Shown here one piece after another: positions 9,861 to 23,289 of a stretch of 64,000 nt of DNA (its first letter is position 1; every line of letters begins with the position of its first letter). Both the position numbers and the translations under genes were made by a program. Below the pieces are notes generated by a model. The model saw only the letters and a list, made by a program, of their open reading frames with translations, made no database searches and was not told the origin of the DNA. Origin of the DNA: Endomychus coccineus (lineage: Eukaryota > Arthropoda > Insecta > Coleoptera > Endomychidae); assembly GCA_958510875.1 (NCBI GenBank), contig OY294067.1, positions 143,816,046 through 143,880,045 of the forward strand, in the 5' to 3' direction.

Positions 9861-12218
9861 TAATTTAAAAAATAAAAATGAAAATTAAAAGGTTCTACAC
9901 ATTTTATAATAATGTAACATTCACAACCGTTCAGTTAGAAGTTCACAGGAATACATAAACTAAAAGAACTACAGGATAGCTGTGGCGTCGCAGAAAGTGC
10001 GCTCAGCGAACGACCCCATGTGGAACCTAGACGCCCCCGGTAGGAACCTTACCCTTAGTTAATAGTAACGCCTCAGCTGGACTAAGTCCACTACAGAATC
10101 CCCTTCCTTGAGAGCCATCGGCAACCAAGCAATAAAAAGAAATAGTTTTCAGATTGGAGAAGAGAAAGAAATGGGATTGGGTCCCACGGTCTAGAATGCC
10201 TAAAGGAAAAAGAGTAGGAGTTAAAATAAATAAGAAATAATAATAGCCGGCTCAGAAGGTTCGGCCACCAAGACGAAACCTCGCTCCCAAGGCCTTTCGA
10301 AGGGGGCCCATTCTCCCCAAAACTACCGGACGCCACCCGACTGCGCCATCGCATAGTTCTCCCGCTCCAGCACCCCCTCTGGTTCACACAACGTCCTCTC
10401 AATATCAGAAAACACTATGTAACATGATTTCTTCCAACCTAACCCTAAGCGGGTAATTGTGGATGTCCATATAAAAAAATAACATACTACACAATAACAA
10501 AAATATGTACCTCCGTACATTAATCCCTATAATAAGGTTACTCGACATAATTGGCAATTTTATCTGTAACTATACGAAATTTTAACATACATACAGTTTC
10601 ACCGTAATTCCCAGGCCTCTGAGATACAAAAAGCATTACCATTTCATATACAACAACTAAATTCTCTATTTAGTTATCTTAGCAGCTACTGTCACTATAA
10701 ATTATAACTTGTTCATGCAAAAAAATGTGAAATTATCTTGAAAATTACTTGCAAAACTAACTAATCCCCACAAAACAGTTCAGAACCGGAACCCGTCCTC
10801 GGTTTATTATGTCTATACTTTAACTAAATGAGATTTCTTCCTAAAAGAAGAAAATATCATTGAATATGACATAATGTGTTCAGTAACCATTTATAACTGT
10901 AGTATTTGTAGTTCTATTTTTGAAGGAAGCATAATGAGAGTAATTATTGTAATATAGTTTTATTTTATAAAAATATTGACATTGACGCATATGTATTATG
11001 GTTGGTCTGTGACTGTAAGAGTTCCAGCTCCATGTCTATATCAGCGGCAGATCTCCTTTTTGGTGGCTCGGAGCTTGCATCACCCTAACACACAGGAACT
11101 TGGAGACTTTAAATATAAAAATACTGATATAACAGAGATTTATCTGTTTACCGGCATGTCTTAGTGGCTTAAGAGAAGGTTTTCGTGTGAACAACGTAGC
11201 ACACAAGTCAATATAATTGATAGGAGGAGAAAAAAAATAAGTAGCTGCATATTAGTGAACTAAGTTCACAATAGTGAATAGATGTTTTCACAAAGCTATC
11301 CGAAGCATAAGTGTAGGTCCAATTTAAAGTCCCCTACACTCCGGACCAAATTAATTAACAATCAATACAATATTAGTTGTATATCATAAAATATGAAATG
11401 GTAATGAGAGACTAACCAATAATGTCGAATCAAGAAAAGTACTGTATCGCAACTCTATGAATAACAGTAAAATTTAAATTTTCCATAAACAAAAATACTG
11501 TATTTGATTTAAATAAGTCCAATCTTTGAGTCAATAGACTCCCTTTAAATTAAGTTACCTTAAAAAAATAAACTATAGATACTTAAGAGCTTATTTCTGA
11601 AATTATACGTTTTCCAGACAATAACTCACGGATACATAAGAGCTTATTTCTGAAATTATACGTTTTCCAGACAATAACTCACTTAAAATTAGTCCAATCT
11701 TTGTGTTGTAAACACTAAGAATCAGACTCTAGAAGAAAACACTAGAGCTAATTTCCAAATATGACATAACATGGACCAGCGGATCCCAAATTAACTTATG
11801 CAATTATTGAGAAACGGAATCGTAAAGTGGAAGTCTTAAACTTCCAAATCCACCCACTTTTCAGGGTGATCAAGTCCTAAAAATGGTGGTTTCACTGTAA
11901 CAACTATATAAAAAAAAATAATGTATCCGATAAAGTTGAGGTAACTAATGAAAATAGATTGGACTTTATTAAAATGATAGAAAACAAAATTCAGAAATCA
12001 GGCAATCAAAGTAAAACAATGATACTTAGCGTCCTCCGTGCAGAATAAAGAGTGATACAGATCGGAGCAACAGGGAACCCCCGCAGATCACCAATAGATT
12101 GCAGCTCACATATCAGTATTCATCTATTGTGGCAATTAAGGGTTGTTCCTCTCCCAAAACTGGCAGTCATAAATGCAACCTCAATGTCCACCGCAAAATT
12201 AGCAACCTGCTAGGAACC
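9861..12218 (-). other. gypsy-2 3' region without recognisable gene
   Basis: 2.4 kb between the integrase end and the repeat array. Only short frames are present, the largest about 100 codons on the minus strand at 10091-10402, and none shows an env-like signal peptide, fusion or transmembrane pattern. A GC-richer patch lies at 9980-10400. It may be an untranslated spacer or a decayed extra ORF. Confidence 0.5.
11578..11682. repeat. 53-bp tandem duplication
   Basis: Two adjacent copies of GATAC(T/A)(T/-)AAGAGCTTATTTC...CAATAACTCAC, nearly identical, at about 11578-11629 and 11630-11682 within the gypsy-2 3' region. Confidence 0.9.
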
Positions 12219-13725
12219 CTATCTCTCATCACTGGAACTCTCATCCTCCTGTTCAGAATCGTCATTGCACAGGTCTTCTTTAATATCCTTAACATGCCAG
12301 TTTCCCAAATTCTGTTTATCTTCATTCTGTAACTCATATACTAGATTAGAAATTATTTTGGTTACGACACATGGTATATACTTAGGAGCCAGTTTGGCTG
12401 AAAAGAAATTCGCTGCGTTGGACTGAACAAAATTCATTTTCCAAATTTTATCACCCACCTTGAAAGCTACTGGGAGTTTTCTCAAATTATAATGCTTTTT
12501 GTATCCCTTATATGCCGTCACAATGTTTTGTCTTACCTCATTGAAGACATTCAGTAATGACTCAATATCTGATTGTCTATGAATCTTGTTAGAAACATTA
12601 AGAATGTCGTTATCTCCAACTTTGCCGTAAAAATCGCCAGAAATAGGAATTTGACGTGCAAACATCAGAAATGCAGGGCTGAACCCTGTAGAATCATGCT
12701 TTGTTAAGCGTAACGCTTGCGTTTATTGATAAATGTTTGCATCTCAATCCCTTATCGTGTATAAACGAAGAAATAGCGGTAATTAAAACTCTATTAACTC
12801 TTTCGCTATTATTAACTTGTGGGTGATAACGGGCATTCAACCAATGTTTCTGGACTTTGTAATCAGCAAGGAATTTTAAAAACTGCCTGGATGTAAATTG
12901 GCTTGCATTATCTGATAATAATATCTGGCATACCCCAAAAGTGAGGAAAACTTGATTTTTCAGAAATTTAATAGCCGAAGCCGAAGTGGCTTTTGCACAA
13001 GGATAGATAAACACATATTTAGTGAACCAATCTCCCGCAACCAAAATATATTGATTGCCACGTTTAGAACGAGGTAAAGAGCGTGAATAATCTATACTCA
13101 ATAATTGCATTGGAAAGTCAATATTTTTCATTTGCTCCATTAAGCCGTGTCTCTGTACATTGGGACTCTTATGATCAGCGCAAATTTTACAATTCTTTAC
13201 ATATCGAATCACATCCTGTCTCATTCGAGGCCAATAATACTGTTCACATATCCTATACATAGTTTTCGAGATTCCAAAATGGGCGGCTGTAGGAACACAA
13301 TGAAACTGTTCAAATATTTTAAGTCTGTTTGCCGTTGGAACTACTAATTTCCATTCCGTTAAATTAGAAGATACACACGTAGGAAGTTTGACGTGTTTAT
13401 ATAACCCGTTACCAACTACTTTAAAATCAGGGTACTGATCGGGATTAATGAGTACTTTACTTAACATATCCGTGTACCATTTGTCCGGAATAAGTTCTTG
13501 ATCACTGATTACATTAATATAAGGTACGTCCCTAGACAAATAATCTGGCACAATCATTTGTGATCCTGGCCTATGGCGTATATCTAAATCAAATTGAGAT
13601 AATTTCAAAGCCCATCTACCTAAACAACCAATCGGATCTTTCAAATTATGTAACCAAACTAAACTGGCGTGATCAGTGTAACAAACAACCCTTGTACCCT
13701 CTATAAAACAACGGAATTTAGACAA
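12219..13725 (-). pseudogene. gypsy-2 RNase H end and integrase
   Basis: The frame 13725-12694 opens in RNase H (VVCYTDHASLVWLHNL; DIRHRPGSQMIVPDYLSRD). It continues into integrase with an intact HHCC zinc domain (AAHFGISKTMYRICEQYYWP ... CKICADHK) and all three catalytic acidic residues: LLSIDYSRSL, LLSDNASQF and NNSERVNRVL. A frameshift near 12690 moves the C-terminus to 12665-12219, which carries STGFSPAFLMFARQIP and the GPY-like FSAKLAPKYIPCVVTKI, ending in an acidic serine-rich tail. A stop at about 13753 separates it from upstream RNase H. Confidence 0.9.
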
Positions 13726-13752
13726 TGCAAACAGAACAGCTAATAACTCTCG

Positions 13753-14744
13753 CTACTGGATGTTGTAAGCCATTGTGTTCTTGAAAAGTACATAAGCTAA
13801 CCCGACGTCGCTAGCGTCGCTTTGTATAGAAAATGATTTAGAAAAATCTGGACTTCTGAGAACTGGAGCCGACGTTAGGCGTCGCTTCAGCTCTTGAAAA
13901 GAAGACTCAGCTTCAGGAGTCCAAGTAATTGGTTGGTGCTTTTTCTTACTATTAATAAGTTCTGTGATAGGAGCTGTTAGAGTAGAACAATCTTTGATAA
14001 ATCTTCGATAAAATGAAATTAATCCCAACAGCCTCCGAACTTGAGTGGACGTTTTTGGTGAAGAAAGAAGAGTAACAGCTTCAACAAGCTCACCACTAGG
14101 GCGTAATCCTTCCCTTTCTACAATAAAACCCAAAAATTTGAGAAAGGTCTGCAAAAATTACATTTTTCATCATTAACTGCAAGGTTAGCTAATTTGATCT
14201 TTTCATACACTTTATGTAACACTTGAATATGTTCTTCGAAAGTATTTGTAGCGATGATTATATCATCTAAATAAGGAAAAACTAGATGACTAATACTTTC
14301 ATCAATCAAAAAATCCATAAGGCGTTGCATTGTTGCCGGAGCATTAGTTAAACCAAAGGGCATTACACAAAATTCATAAAGGCCTTTGCCTGGAATACCG
14401 AAGGCAGTGTATTTACGTGAATTTTTCTCCAAAGGAATGTTCCAAAAAGCTTTCTCCAAATCTAAAGTCGTAAGATAGTTAACGCCTTGCAATTTGCTCA
14501 AAATGGTGTCCATTAAAGGTAAAGGGTAAGCATCCCTTGTGGTTAACTTGTTTAAGTGTCTACTATCTAAACAAGCTCTATAAGAATTATCTTTCTTCTT
14601 TACTAAAAGCATTGGGCTCCGATAAGGTAAAGAAGAAGGTCGGATTACACCAAGCCTTAACATCTCATCAATTTCTGAATTTAAATGGTTTAAAGCAGGA
14701 GAAAAGGGGTATTGTCTTTTTCTAAAAGGTTCTGTTTCCGACAC
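13753..14744 (-). pseudogene. gypsy-2 reverse transcriptase
   Basis: Two overlapping frames, 14744-14118 and 14154-13753. The first has RSPMLLVKKKDNSYRACLDS, TTLDLEKAFWNIPL, FCVMPFGLTNAPATMQRLM and the intact catalytic motif FPYLDDIIIA. The second begins at the thumb (LGFIVEREGLRPS) and runs through LLGLISFYRRFIKD into RNase H with FSIQSDASDVGLAYVL. A single frameshift near 14120-14154 breaks an otherwise normal polymerase. Confidence 0.92.
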
Positions 14745-14916
14745 AGTAATTTAATGTTCTATTAAAGAGGTACGTCCTATTTCCGTCAAGGAAAGTTGTT
14801 CAAAAAGTTCAATTTTTGATTGAAGTTCTGTTTTTTGTAACGTATTTGAAGAATCATAGCTATGAATAGCAGTAACATTATTTGACTTAATTGTAGGTTC
14901 GATGTTCCAGGTAGAA

Positions 14917-15381
14917 TTACCAAATATTATGATATTTGCAAAATTCTATACCCAATATTACTGCTTGTTGTATAGAAGGAATAACGTTAAATTTAACAGA
15001 AGTCTGAATATTATTAAACGAAATAGGAACGTTAACTATTCCCAAGACAGGTTGATGTAAACCATCAGCGGTTGTTACAACATTGACATTGCTATCCCTA
15101 TATATTGACAATCTATATTTTTCGATAATGAAATTACCCTTTGAACCTATAACATTAATGTTAGAACCTGTGTCCAACAATGCAGGAAAAGAATCCTCAA
15201 AAACTTTAATGTTCATATAAGGTCTATTGTCATCAGGTAAATTTAAAAAAACTGGAGAAACCATTTTGGGAGAACAATTCTTTCTAATTCTAATCAACCA
15301 CTTTTCCCATTCAACCCTCTCGAAGGTTTCTCTTACTTTCGTTTGTTTTGATTTGTCACGGAAAGAATTATTTGATAGCAT
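14917..15381 (-). pseudogene. gypsy-2 aspartic protease region
   Basis: 154-residue frame with the retropepsin active site FPALLDTGSNINVIG near residue 70 and the downstream hydrophobic motif AVILGIEFCK near the end. Catalytic D-T-G is intact. It sits between the EnSpm-like insertion (upstream) and RT (downstream), with stops in the 170-bp gap before RT. The first ATG is arbitrary, because in the intact element this would be internal to Gag-Pol. Confidence 0.85.
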
Positions 15382-15539
15382 TCATCCTATAAGGACTAAT
15401 TTTATCAAAATTCGAGTTCATATAGCACTAGTCCGACATTTTATTAATTTTATTTAACGATTGGATCAGTCACCTCGAATGAAAGGGATTGAATAGATTT
15501 AGTCTTACCACGATCAATACCATAAAACTCAACATATTA

Positions 15540-16060
15540 ATATCATAACTTTTTTATTGATATTAATAAGTATTTGTATAATACTAATCAAACTTTGGGA
15601 TAAAACCCTTCGTACATTAGGTTTATTCTATAAATCATTCTATAGGTTTATTCTTTTTTTTGATCAAACCTATCAAAATAGCCAATGAACTACAGTTGTG
15701 ATTTATCTTATATTAGGTAAAATTTGTCACTTATTGATCAGATCTTTCAAATATTTAGTGTTTTTAACATAATATTCGATGATATCTATCAATTTTCCAC
15801 TGAAATCTATCACTTATTTTACTGATCCTATTAAACCACTGTTGAGATTCATCGTATATTAACTAAAATCTGTCACTCATTTGATCCGGCTTATAAAATA
15901 ACTAGTGTTTTCATCCAAAATATTAAGTGATTTCTATAAATTCTTTTACAGAATTATATCACTTATTTGACTGGAACTGTCAAAAAGTTAATAAATTATT
16001 TGATGATACTTATCAAATATTGAAATCTGTCACTTAGTTTACTTAATTGCCAAAATTTTT
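15540..16060. repeat. Subterminal short repeats of the EnSpm-like element
   Basis: Degenerate copies of AA(A/T)CTGTCACTTATTTGA-like words recur at roughly 60-120-bp spacing, for example near 15720, 15800, 15880, 15960 and 16025, interspersed with TATCAAA words. Subterminal repeat arrays are a known feature of EnSpm/CACTA transposase binding regions. This region has no ORF. Confidence 0.65.
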
Positions 16061-16949
16061 TGTTCAAAATAAAGTGATATTTCATATTTTTTACTGAAAT
16101 ATGTAAGGTTTATAGAAAAAAAAATAATTGCACTGATCAAAATATTTATTTTCGCATAAAAAAGTGATTATTAAAAAATTAACTTAAGAATATACAACAT
16201 GCACTTATAACTCTAAAAAATAAACATGCTTTATACAGATATTTTAAAAATCTTACTTCTAATATAATATAATTTAAAAATTTATATTGCAATGACTCAA
16301 GTTTTTAAGAAATCTACACATTTTACACATTTTCTCTAAAGAAATATAAACATTTATACAAGTGAGAGCCGAATAGATATATTAAAATAGAACTCCTAAA
16401 TCTAGGTACAAAATACTTTAACATCTGATGGTTCAGGTAAAATGAAACAACTTTTGCTTTTCTGAATCTTTTCCTACAAGCTATGGTTTCAAAACATAAG
16501 AATCCTATATAATAAAGAAAGATATTTTTTATTATCATTAATGTCACTTACAACGTAAAAGATAGGTGAAACATATTTCTATCTACCCACAATTACATAC
16601 TGAACTTTTATTAGTTAAAAATGCGTTAAAATCGAAATACGCAGACTTTGAACATGAATTAAAATTATGGATAATAACTCATTTTTATTATATTGAGCAA
16701 AGTAGGAAAAATCTCACCGAACAGTAAATATTTTTAAGCTTCAATAAAGTTATTAACTTCGTTCTTAAATGCCAATTCAAAAAATACAACACTTCTGAGG
16801 AATTTGCAATTTTTACCTTTAAACACATCTTAAGCCTATTTTTTCAAAGATATCTGCATTTAACAACCTTTCTGCCATCTTCTAACGTATGCACTGAAAT
16901 AGGCTTATAAAAGTCATTAATTTCTAATGAAACTATTCTTTTTGTATCT

Positions 16950-19277
16950 TTAACAAAAAAAAAAGCACATAAAATGTTCATCTCTTTCTGAAAGGAGGAA
17001 CTCTTGTAGCATTATATGACATGTATTGTTGGAAACAATAAAATCTAAAATCTTAAAAAGAATTCTGTCCTTCAACAAAAATTGATTCATTTTGGAATTA
17101 GTACCTTTATAGACGATCTGAGAGACCACAGAAAACGTTTCCAGCAAAAGTGTTTGAAGATGTTCGTAGTATATTTTATTTTCTATGCTATCGTGATCTT
17201 GTTCCAATATAATAAGTTCGGAATATTGTTTAAGCGATAGTAACGTGTATGCAAATTTCATCGAACACTTTTTAGATATTGAAAGTGGTAAGTTTCTTCT
17301 GGAAGAAGTAGCATTAGTATAGGTGATAATTTCTTTACTTTTTTACTCATATCTCATGCACCAAAAGTATTTTACGGGACCACATTTCTTTATAATCGTT
17401 GGGTAATGAACTATCATGTGATGTTTTGGTTTAAGTGTATCATCAAAAATTCTAAGGTATAATTTGTGATGTTCCGATATCAAGTTTTCAAGCATAATTA
17501 AATCGGTTTCCAAATAAGAATCTAGTAAAAGCATATTAATGAGTTCTTCCAAAATACAAACGTACTTCCAACCTGTATCCGAATGGGGAACTAAATCACC
17601 TATAAATAATGTAAAGAAGTGTAAAAAAGTTTCTCTAGCAGTCATATGAAATTGACAATTTTTAATATGTTGAGGTAATATTTCATGTGGTCTACTTGAG
17701 ATTTCCATTTCGCCATTGTCAAAATTCTGCATTCGATAATTTATTATTTCTCCAGTAAAATACTTCTTATTGATAAAATATTTAATAGAATTCATGAGTC
17801 CATACTTAATAATCCCCTCAAAAGCATCATGCATAAGATCTACTGCACAACTCTCAGTTACATGGAAACTCGGAATGTCATTAAAAATTGAGCTAAATCT
17901 GATTCCAGTTTGCTGATAGCTGTTTTGTTCTAAATGGGAGTTATACATTTGTTTCGTTCTTAGAAGAGTCTTGTTTTCTTCAATACTTGCTTTGGTAATA
18001 ATATTTTTTTCGAAGCAAAAACGACAAAAATAAGTATGAGAAAAGGACCTCGAAAAGCATAGTAAGCAGTTAGCACCCAAATTGTCTGCTAAAACTAAAC
18101 ACAAAATAAAATGTACCCTTTTTGTAACACTGGATGTCTCTATATCTAATCCCTCTATTTCAAGTGACTTGAGAACTTCAACTAACTCAAATATAACAAC
18201 ATTTGTGTCGAATTCTTTTAATAATGAAGCTTTTAAGAACATGGCTGGAAAAATATTCGAGAGTTTAGAACGAGTAACCGGTGTAGAAGTTGGAAAACTG
18301 TAATAAAATCCAGTATGACAGCCTATAGGATTGTTAGTTTCAAAATCGTCATAGTACAAAAAATAAGGTACAAGTATTTTGCCCGATAAAAACTCTCTCT
18401 TTTTCTTCCAGTATGGGCCCTGTACAAAATTGGCTATACCAAGAGAATTAATATAATTTTCTTCAAGATATGAAAGTGTTTGATCTAAGATTCCGGGTTG
18501 TTCAAAATATTTCTTCATTTGAAATTTGATTGGCATAAGTACACCTTTGTCACTATGAGTGTCTAAAAATGGTATACCTTTATGCATAACAGGTTGCACT
18601 GCATTGCTAATAACAAACTCTTGAGGGTTTCTTGACAAATTTTTATCAATAAGGGTTTTATTTAGTTTGAATTCTGTACTGATATTTTTAAAAACATTGT
18701 CTGTTAACTCCCAAAAGGTTTTTAACGAATCAGGTTAACATTCCCTCATTTTTATTATAGATTGTACAAACATAGATATTATTCCTCTTATGTCGTCAAC
18801 AATTTGCTCAATCTGTTTATTTGTCATATGACTATGGCTGTTCAGTTTACATACAAACTGTAACATATTTTCCTCAAAAGTGGTTTGAAGACCCACAAAA
18901 TTAAATTTGTCTTCACTATCGTTGGAGATAACTTCATTTAGACTTTCTTCGGAATTTAACTCGCTTTTAGTACCTATTTCATCTGCTGCAGGATGATAAT
19001 TTGAGGGATTATAACTTTTATTCTCCTTTAAAAAGAGTTCATTTGATCTGTGTGTAATGTTTGATTTTCAATGAGTATTAATTGAGTGTCTTTTTAAGCA
19101 TTTTAAACTAGTAAACGTTTGGGGGCAATTCTTTTGACCGCATTTTGAAAATGTACATTGTCGATCTAAAGAATGATTCAATTTAAAATGAACAAAAAGT
19201 GAATCTATAGATTCTATATATTTTAAACATAAAAAACAATAGTACACCTTGAATATTAATTTTAAACCATACAACAA
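16950..19277 (-). pseudogene. C2H2-TNP2-like transposase of EnSpm-like element
   Basis: The N-terminal part (19277-19068) has C2H2 fingers (CFLCLKYIES ... HFKLNH; CGQKNCPQTFTSLKCLKRHS) and ends in a stop. The central part reads on with further stops near 19065 and 18735. The 431-residue frame 18638-17343 is the transposase core: PYFLYYDDFETNNPIGCHTG, VLADNLGANCLLCFSRSF, CRFCFEKN, PSFHVTESCAVDLMHDAFEG, LKPKHHMIVHYP and GPVKYFWCMRYE, the conserved order of animal TNP2-like proteins. A frameshift moves the C-terminal region to 17261-16950 (VSQIVYKGTN). Several stops make it inactive. The insect and vertebrate relatives are known to me only as a zinc-finger plus TNP2 family. Confidence 0.78.
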
Positions 19278-20073
19278 TTTTGAGATATATTACTTGTTGC
19301 AATCGGTTTAGCGAATTGGTGCATAAGCAATTCGCTGATGAATATGTAAAAACTGAACAATATTGTGAATGTTGCTATGGTTATAAACAAGATAATAATG
19401 AAGATAATATTATTACTACTTCGCTCAATTTTAATTTAAAATCAACGATCTAAACACTAGAATTTTTTCATTAGTTAATTTATTACCTACCATCTGTAAT
19501 ATTCGCGTAAGTTAACTCCTTCAAGTAAATTAACGATTGCTTGTCTTTCACGTTTTTTTCAGAATAAGGTATAAGTTTTTGCAAAACTTATCCCATTTTT
19601 CCTGAATGCAGTTTTCGTTTCTAGAATATAGAATGTTGAAGTCAATTTCAACCTAAAATAATGCCAATAATTAACAATTGTGGAGAATGTATGACTATTT
19701 GAAGAAAAACCAAGCAATCAGACATGAATCACGTGAAAATAATTAGCATTTTCGCCATTAAGAAAAGAACACTTTTATTATGCTTCGACTTACTAAGTTT
19801 GGACCAAATTTTTGAGTAAACTGCGGCCACTCCAGCAACAGCTGACATGTGCTCGTTCTTGAATATGTTGTGAGCTCTAGACTTCTTGCCACAAGCGTTT
19901 CCTTCCATCTATTTTCGATAATATATTATGGTTCTTGGTGATATTTGAGCCATGTTTTGTTATCTGATGAAGTTAAACTATCTGTAAAATAAAACTCATT
20001 TTAAATAGGCTATGATTTTGAGAAAGTAATACTTCTTGTTCTTACTAAGATGGACACAGCGGCCAGAAGTTTC

Positions 20074-20167
20074 CTTGAATAAAATAACTATTAGAAGTTC
20101 GATTTTCAATAATTTAGTTATGGTTCGTAATTAGTGAAAATCGAACTTTTAATAGTTATTTCATTTA
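20074..20167. repeat. Inverted repeat (about 36-bp arms)
   Basis: Left arm AATAACTATTAGAAGTTCGA and onward pairs with the right arm ending TTAATAGTTATTTCATTTAAG; arms are about 36 bp with few mismatches around a 20-bp loop. It lies upstream of the transposase. Function unknown; it could be a small foldback insertion. Confidence 0.8.
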
Positions 20168-20420
20168 AGTTTAGAACGGATTTTCCTCACGTAATTGCTA
20201 ATTCTATTAAATTTCAGAACTTACCTCTATTTTAATGTGATCAATAGTCCAATGCGAAACGTTTGTGCCCCTCCCGGTGCACCCAAAAACCACCTTACAC
20301 ATACAATAAATTATAATAACTATATTAGGTAACAATAAAAGAAATTATACAGGTATTTTATCTTCTTGATGGGAACAAACCTGTAAACTGTAACCTGCGC
20401 CAATCTGCACTGATGCTCTA

Positions 20421-20649
20421 TTGATAAAGCTAGCCTCTTAAAAATTAAACGATCACACATCAGATAGGTTCATAACATTTTGTATTGGATCTATCGTATG
20501 GTGCGTTGAATCAGTCGAAAATTGTACTAAATAGATCTTTGATACAGTTTTTGACTGTTACAATGTACCATACGATAGATCCAATACAAAATATTATTAG
20601 CCTATCGGATGTTGTATTGATTTTATTTTTAAGTGGCTAGCTGTATCAA
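20421..20649. repeat. Foldback/MITE-like hairpin, 229 bp
   Basis: Two roughly 82-bp arms (20421-20502 and 20567-20649) starting TTGATAAAGCTAGCC and ending GGCTAGCTGTATCAA are imperfect reverse complements around a 64-bp loop. The inner ends (TATTGGATCTATCGTATGGT and its complement) pair perfectly. No coding potential. Either a hairpin MITE or a structural part of the host transposon's 5' region. Confidence 0.8.
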
Positions 20650-21263
20650 AAGAAGAATGAAACGAATATCTTTTTGTGTTGATTCAGTCAAAACAAAATA
20701 GACATTGTGTGAAAATCGCTCAATGTTTGAATTGATTCAACACGACAGTAGTACAGACATTGATACTAGTCTTATTTAAATTAGGGAAAAGCGCCCTTTA
20801 TCGGATGCCGTCAACGGAACGCGCTAGCTCATTGTCGGGTGCCGCACAAGCAGATTCGACCGGCAAAGAACGGGTTTCTCTGTACAAGCAGTCAGATATA
20901 GTTAACGCACAGAACGACATCTGAAACAGAGCGAATTTCAACGGTCCGCTATGCTCAAAAACTTGTAAACTGCTCATGGTACGACCACAGAATATGGATT
21001 TGCCGAAGCTATATAGAAGTTAATAATAGTGTCGGTACCTTTGAAGTTGGTGTTCCAAAAGAAATCTCGCGCAACGTCTACGGACATACTGATATTCATT
21101 ATTAGAGTGAGCGTACAATGACAATCTAGCACGTACATTACAATTCATAGGAGCGGTATGAAATCCTAATGTGCTAAAATGTAAACAAATCATGAACTCC
21201 ATATTAAAGATATGCGCAAAGCAACACCAATTCCTATAAAATATTTTAAGATTAACTTCTTTA

Positions 21264-21802
21264 CCGGGTGGGCTAATCAAAACAAAACACGACCGATATC
21301 TACCGTTCGTTTGAAAAAAATCGCTCGAACCCGTCGGTTTTTTCTGCCCGGGGAAAAGATTTTGCCCATATCATCAACCTTGTAACTTTGACCCCCTGGT
21401 GGGGGTAAGTTTTAACTCCAAAATCTTAAAAGGGAATAGGGGTCGAGTGGTACCCTATTTTAAAGGTAATCGAATTTTTTGTTCAACGCATCTTAGCTTT
21501 ACAAATTCGATGCCATTTTCGAAAAAATGAGGGAACAACAATGAAAACAAAGCGATTTCAAAATAATTATTGGTCGATGAAAAGATGTTAAAACCCTTTG
21601 ATTTTAATCTCGGAAAAGGAGTCTTTTATGCATAATTTTCAACTCTGTCACTTCAACCTCCCGCAGGGGTGAGCTTCAACCCTTAAATTAAAATGAGATT
21701 AAAATTGGTGTGATACATGAAAATCGACGGGTCCGAGCGTTTTTTTTTTAATGAACGGTATATGGGATATCGACCGTGTTTCGTTTTGATTGGCCCACCA
21801 GG
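21264..21802. mobile_element. Non-autonomous TA-flanked MITE (Tc1/mariner-like)
   Basis: Termini are imperfect inverted repeats over roughly 75 bp: left CCGGGTGGGCTAATCAAAAC, right GTTTTGATTGGCCCACCAGG. TA dinucleotides flank both sides. The related duplicated segment at 23290 lacks this insertion and reads AACTTCTATATAGCGTT, giving a natural empty site that supports the TA target. The interior has no ORF. Confidence 0.83.
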
Positions 21803-21804
21803 TA

Positions 21805-23085
21805 TAGTGTTAGCATATCTATATTCTGTGATGCAACTTTGAATTTTCATGCCAGTAAATGTCGAGCATTATATCTAGTTTGCATCAAAATTTCAAGTGA
21901 ATTGCATCCACCATTTGGCCACTACATGAAAATATACATTGTGCCATCATATAATTCAAGAAAAGCAACGCAACGCTCACTCCATCTCAATAAAATGTTC
22001 TGGTTATTTTACTTAAGTCTTTGGATTTTTATTTTGATAATATCATGTTTTGTAAACTACGTTGCATCATTTGTTATGATGATTCACAGCAGGCCGACCA
22101 TAAAACAGGTTGGCTGATAACACCAAACTAAAGTAAAACAAATGTACATACAGCTAAGCTTTGCTGTCATTGGTTAAATAAGTTATTTTTGCCACATTAG
22201 AACTGTGAGTTGATGATTTATAGAAATTTGGGTTAGTTTGCGTTTGGTTAGTTTTTCTCGTTGAAGTTGTCGAATCGAACGGAGACAGCGAAAGGAGATA
22301 GTTTCGAGTTTTATCTTACATATATCTGAATTTAACCAATAACTGCAAAAAATACCAGCCTGTGCCTTTTACTGAGATAAAACCCTAGCGGAGAAAACAA
22401 AGTAGATGGCATTCTAGTTGGAGACGTCGGTTTGAAAACTTGTGACTTTTCACATCCACCTGTAAACTATGATATTCTAAATAATCTAAGGAGTAAGTTT
22501 TATTACAGAAATTCTTTTAATTTGCAGCAAAATACCTTACTACATATCACTATGGGACATAATATATAAAATATGTTTATAATTTGTCTTAGAAGATAAA
22601 AAGCAATAATAATAATAAGCTGTAATAATAATACAGGTTATATGTGAATCTATCCAAAAAATTATTTATTACAAAAAACCTGATTAATCCAATATATTGA
22701 AAGCTACAGAACTAATTTTAAATGTTATTGCATTCACAAAAAAACGTATTTATCCAACTTATCGAAGAATCGACCAATATACCTCCATTTTTGCTCGCTA
22801 AACTTTAGAACTGATGTATTCAAAAAGTTGTGGAATCTATAAAACTCGGTTTATAGATTTGATACATCGCAAGATAAAATCAATTATAGATGTTGTCGGA
22901 TTTCTAAGAAATTTTGTAAAATCAATCTAAAATTATGAAATATTGGTAAATGCCTTCTATTCTAATTTACTGTTATCAATCCGAAGTTATTTTATAGGAT
23001 TTATCCGAAACGGATTGTATTAAGCTTAAAGTTATAAATATTTGTCAATTTTGGACTAATATTCACTAAATGCTCTTTTGTACTC
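21805..23085. repeat. Diverged tandem duplication, copy 1
   Basis: This 1.3-kb segment aligns with 23290-24680. Shared landmarks: GTTAGCATATCTATATTCTG, CTCAATAAAATGTTCTGG, AATCTATAAAACTCGGTTTA and the end GGACTAATATTCACTAAATG. The similarity also extends left of the MITE to about 21205 (GCGCAAAGCAACACCAATTC). It forms part of the 5' half of the EnSpm-like element. Short open frames (for example 21776-22117) are not conserved in the other copy and are not called. Confidence 0.85.
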
Positions 23086-23289
23086 CGTGTAGGAGGTTGG
23101 TCAGTATGCTGCGCATATGCCGAAAGGATTAAGACGGAGTGAATGAGCAGTAGTTACATTAGTGAAAATCAAACTCTTATATTTATCTTATTTGTTGATT
23201 TCACTGTTCGATGGGCTCACTCCATCTTTCAAAAATTCAGACATGCGCGAAGCAACACCGATTCCCATCAAAATTGAAATTAACTTCTA

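Noticed and set aside
10091..10520. Possible env-like gene downstream of gypsy-2 integrase
   Set aside because: Two short overlapping frames without signal peptide, furin-type site or convincing membrane anchor.
15427..15436. CACTAGTCC as a canonical CACTA terminus of the EnSpm-like element
   Set aside because: No matching inverted terminus near 24.7 kb, and it lies inside gypsy-2 sequence beyond the point where coding seems to resume.
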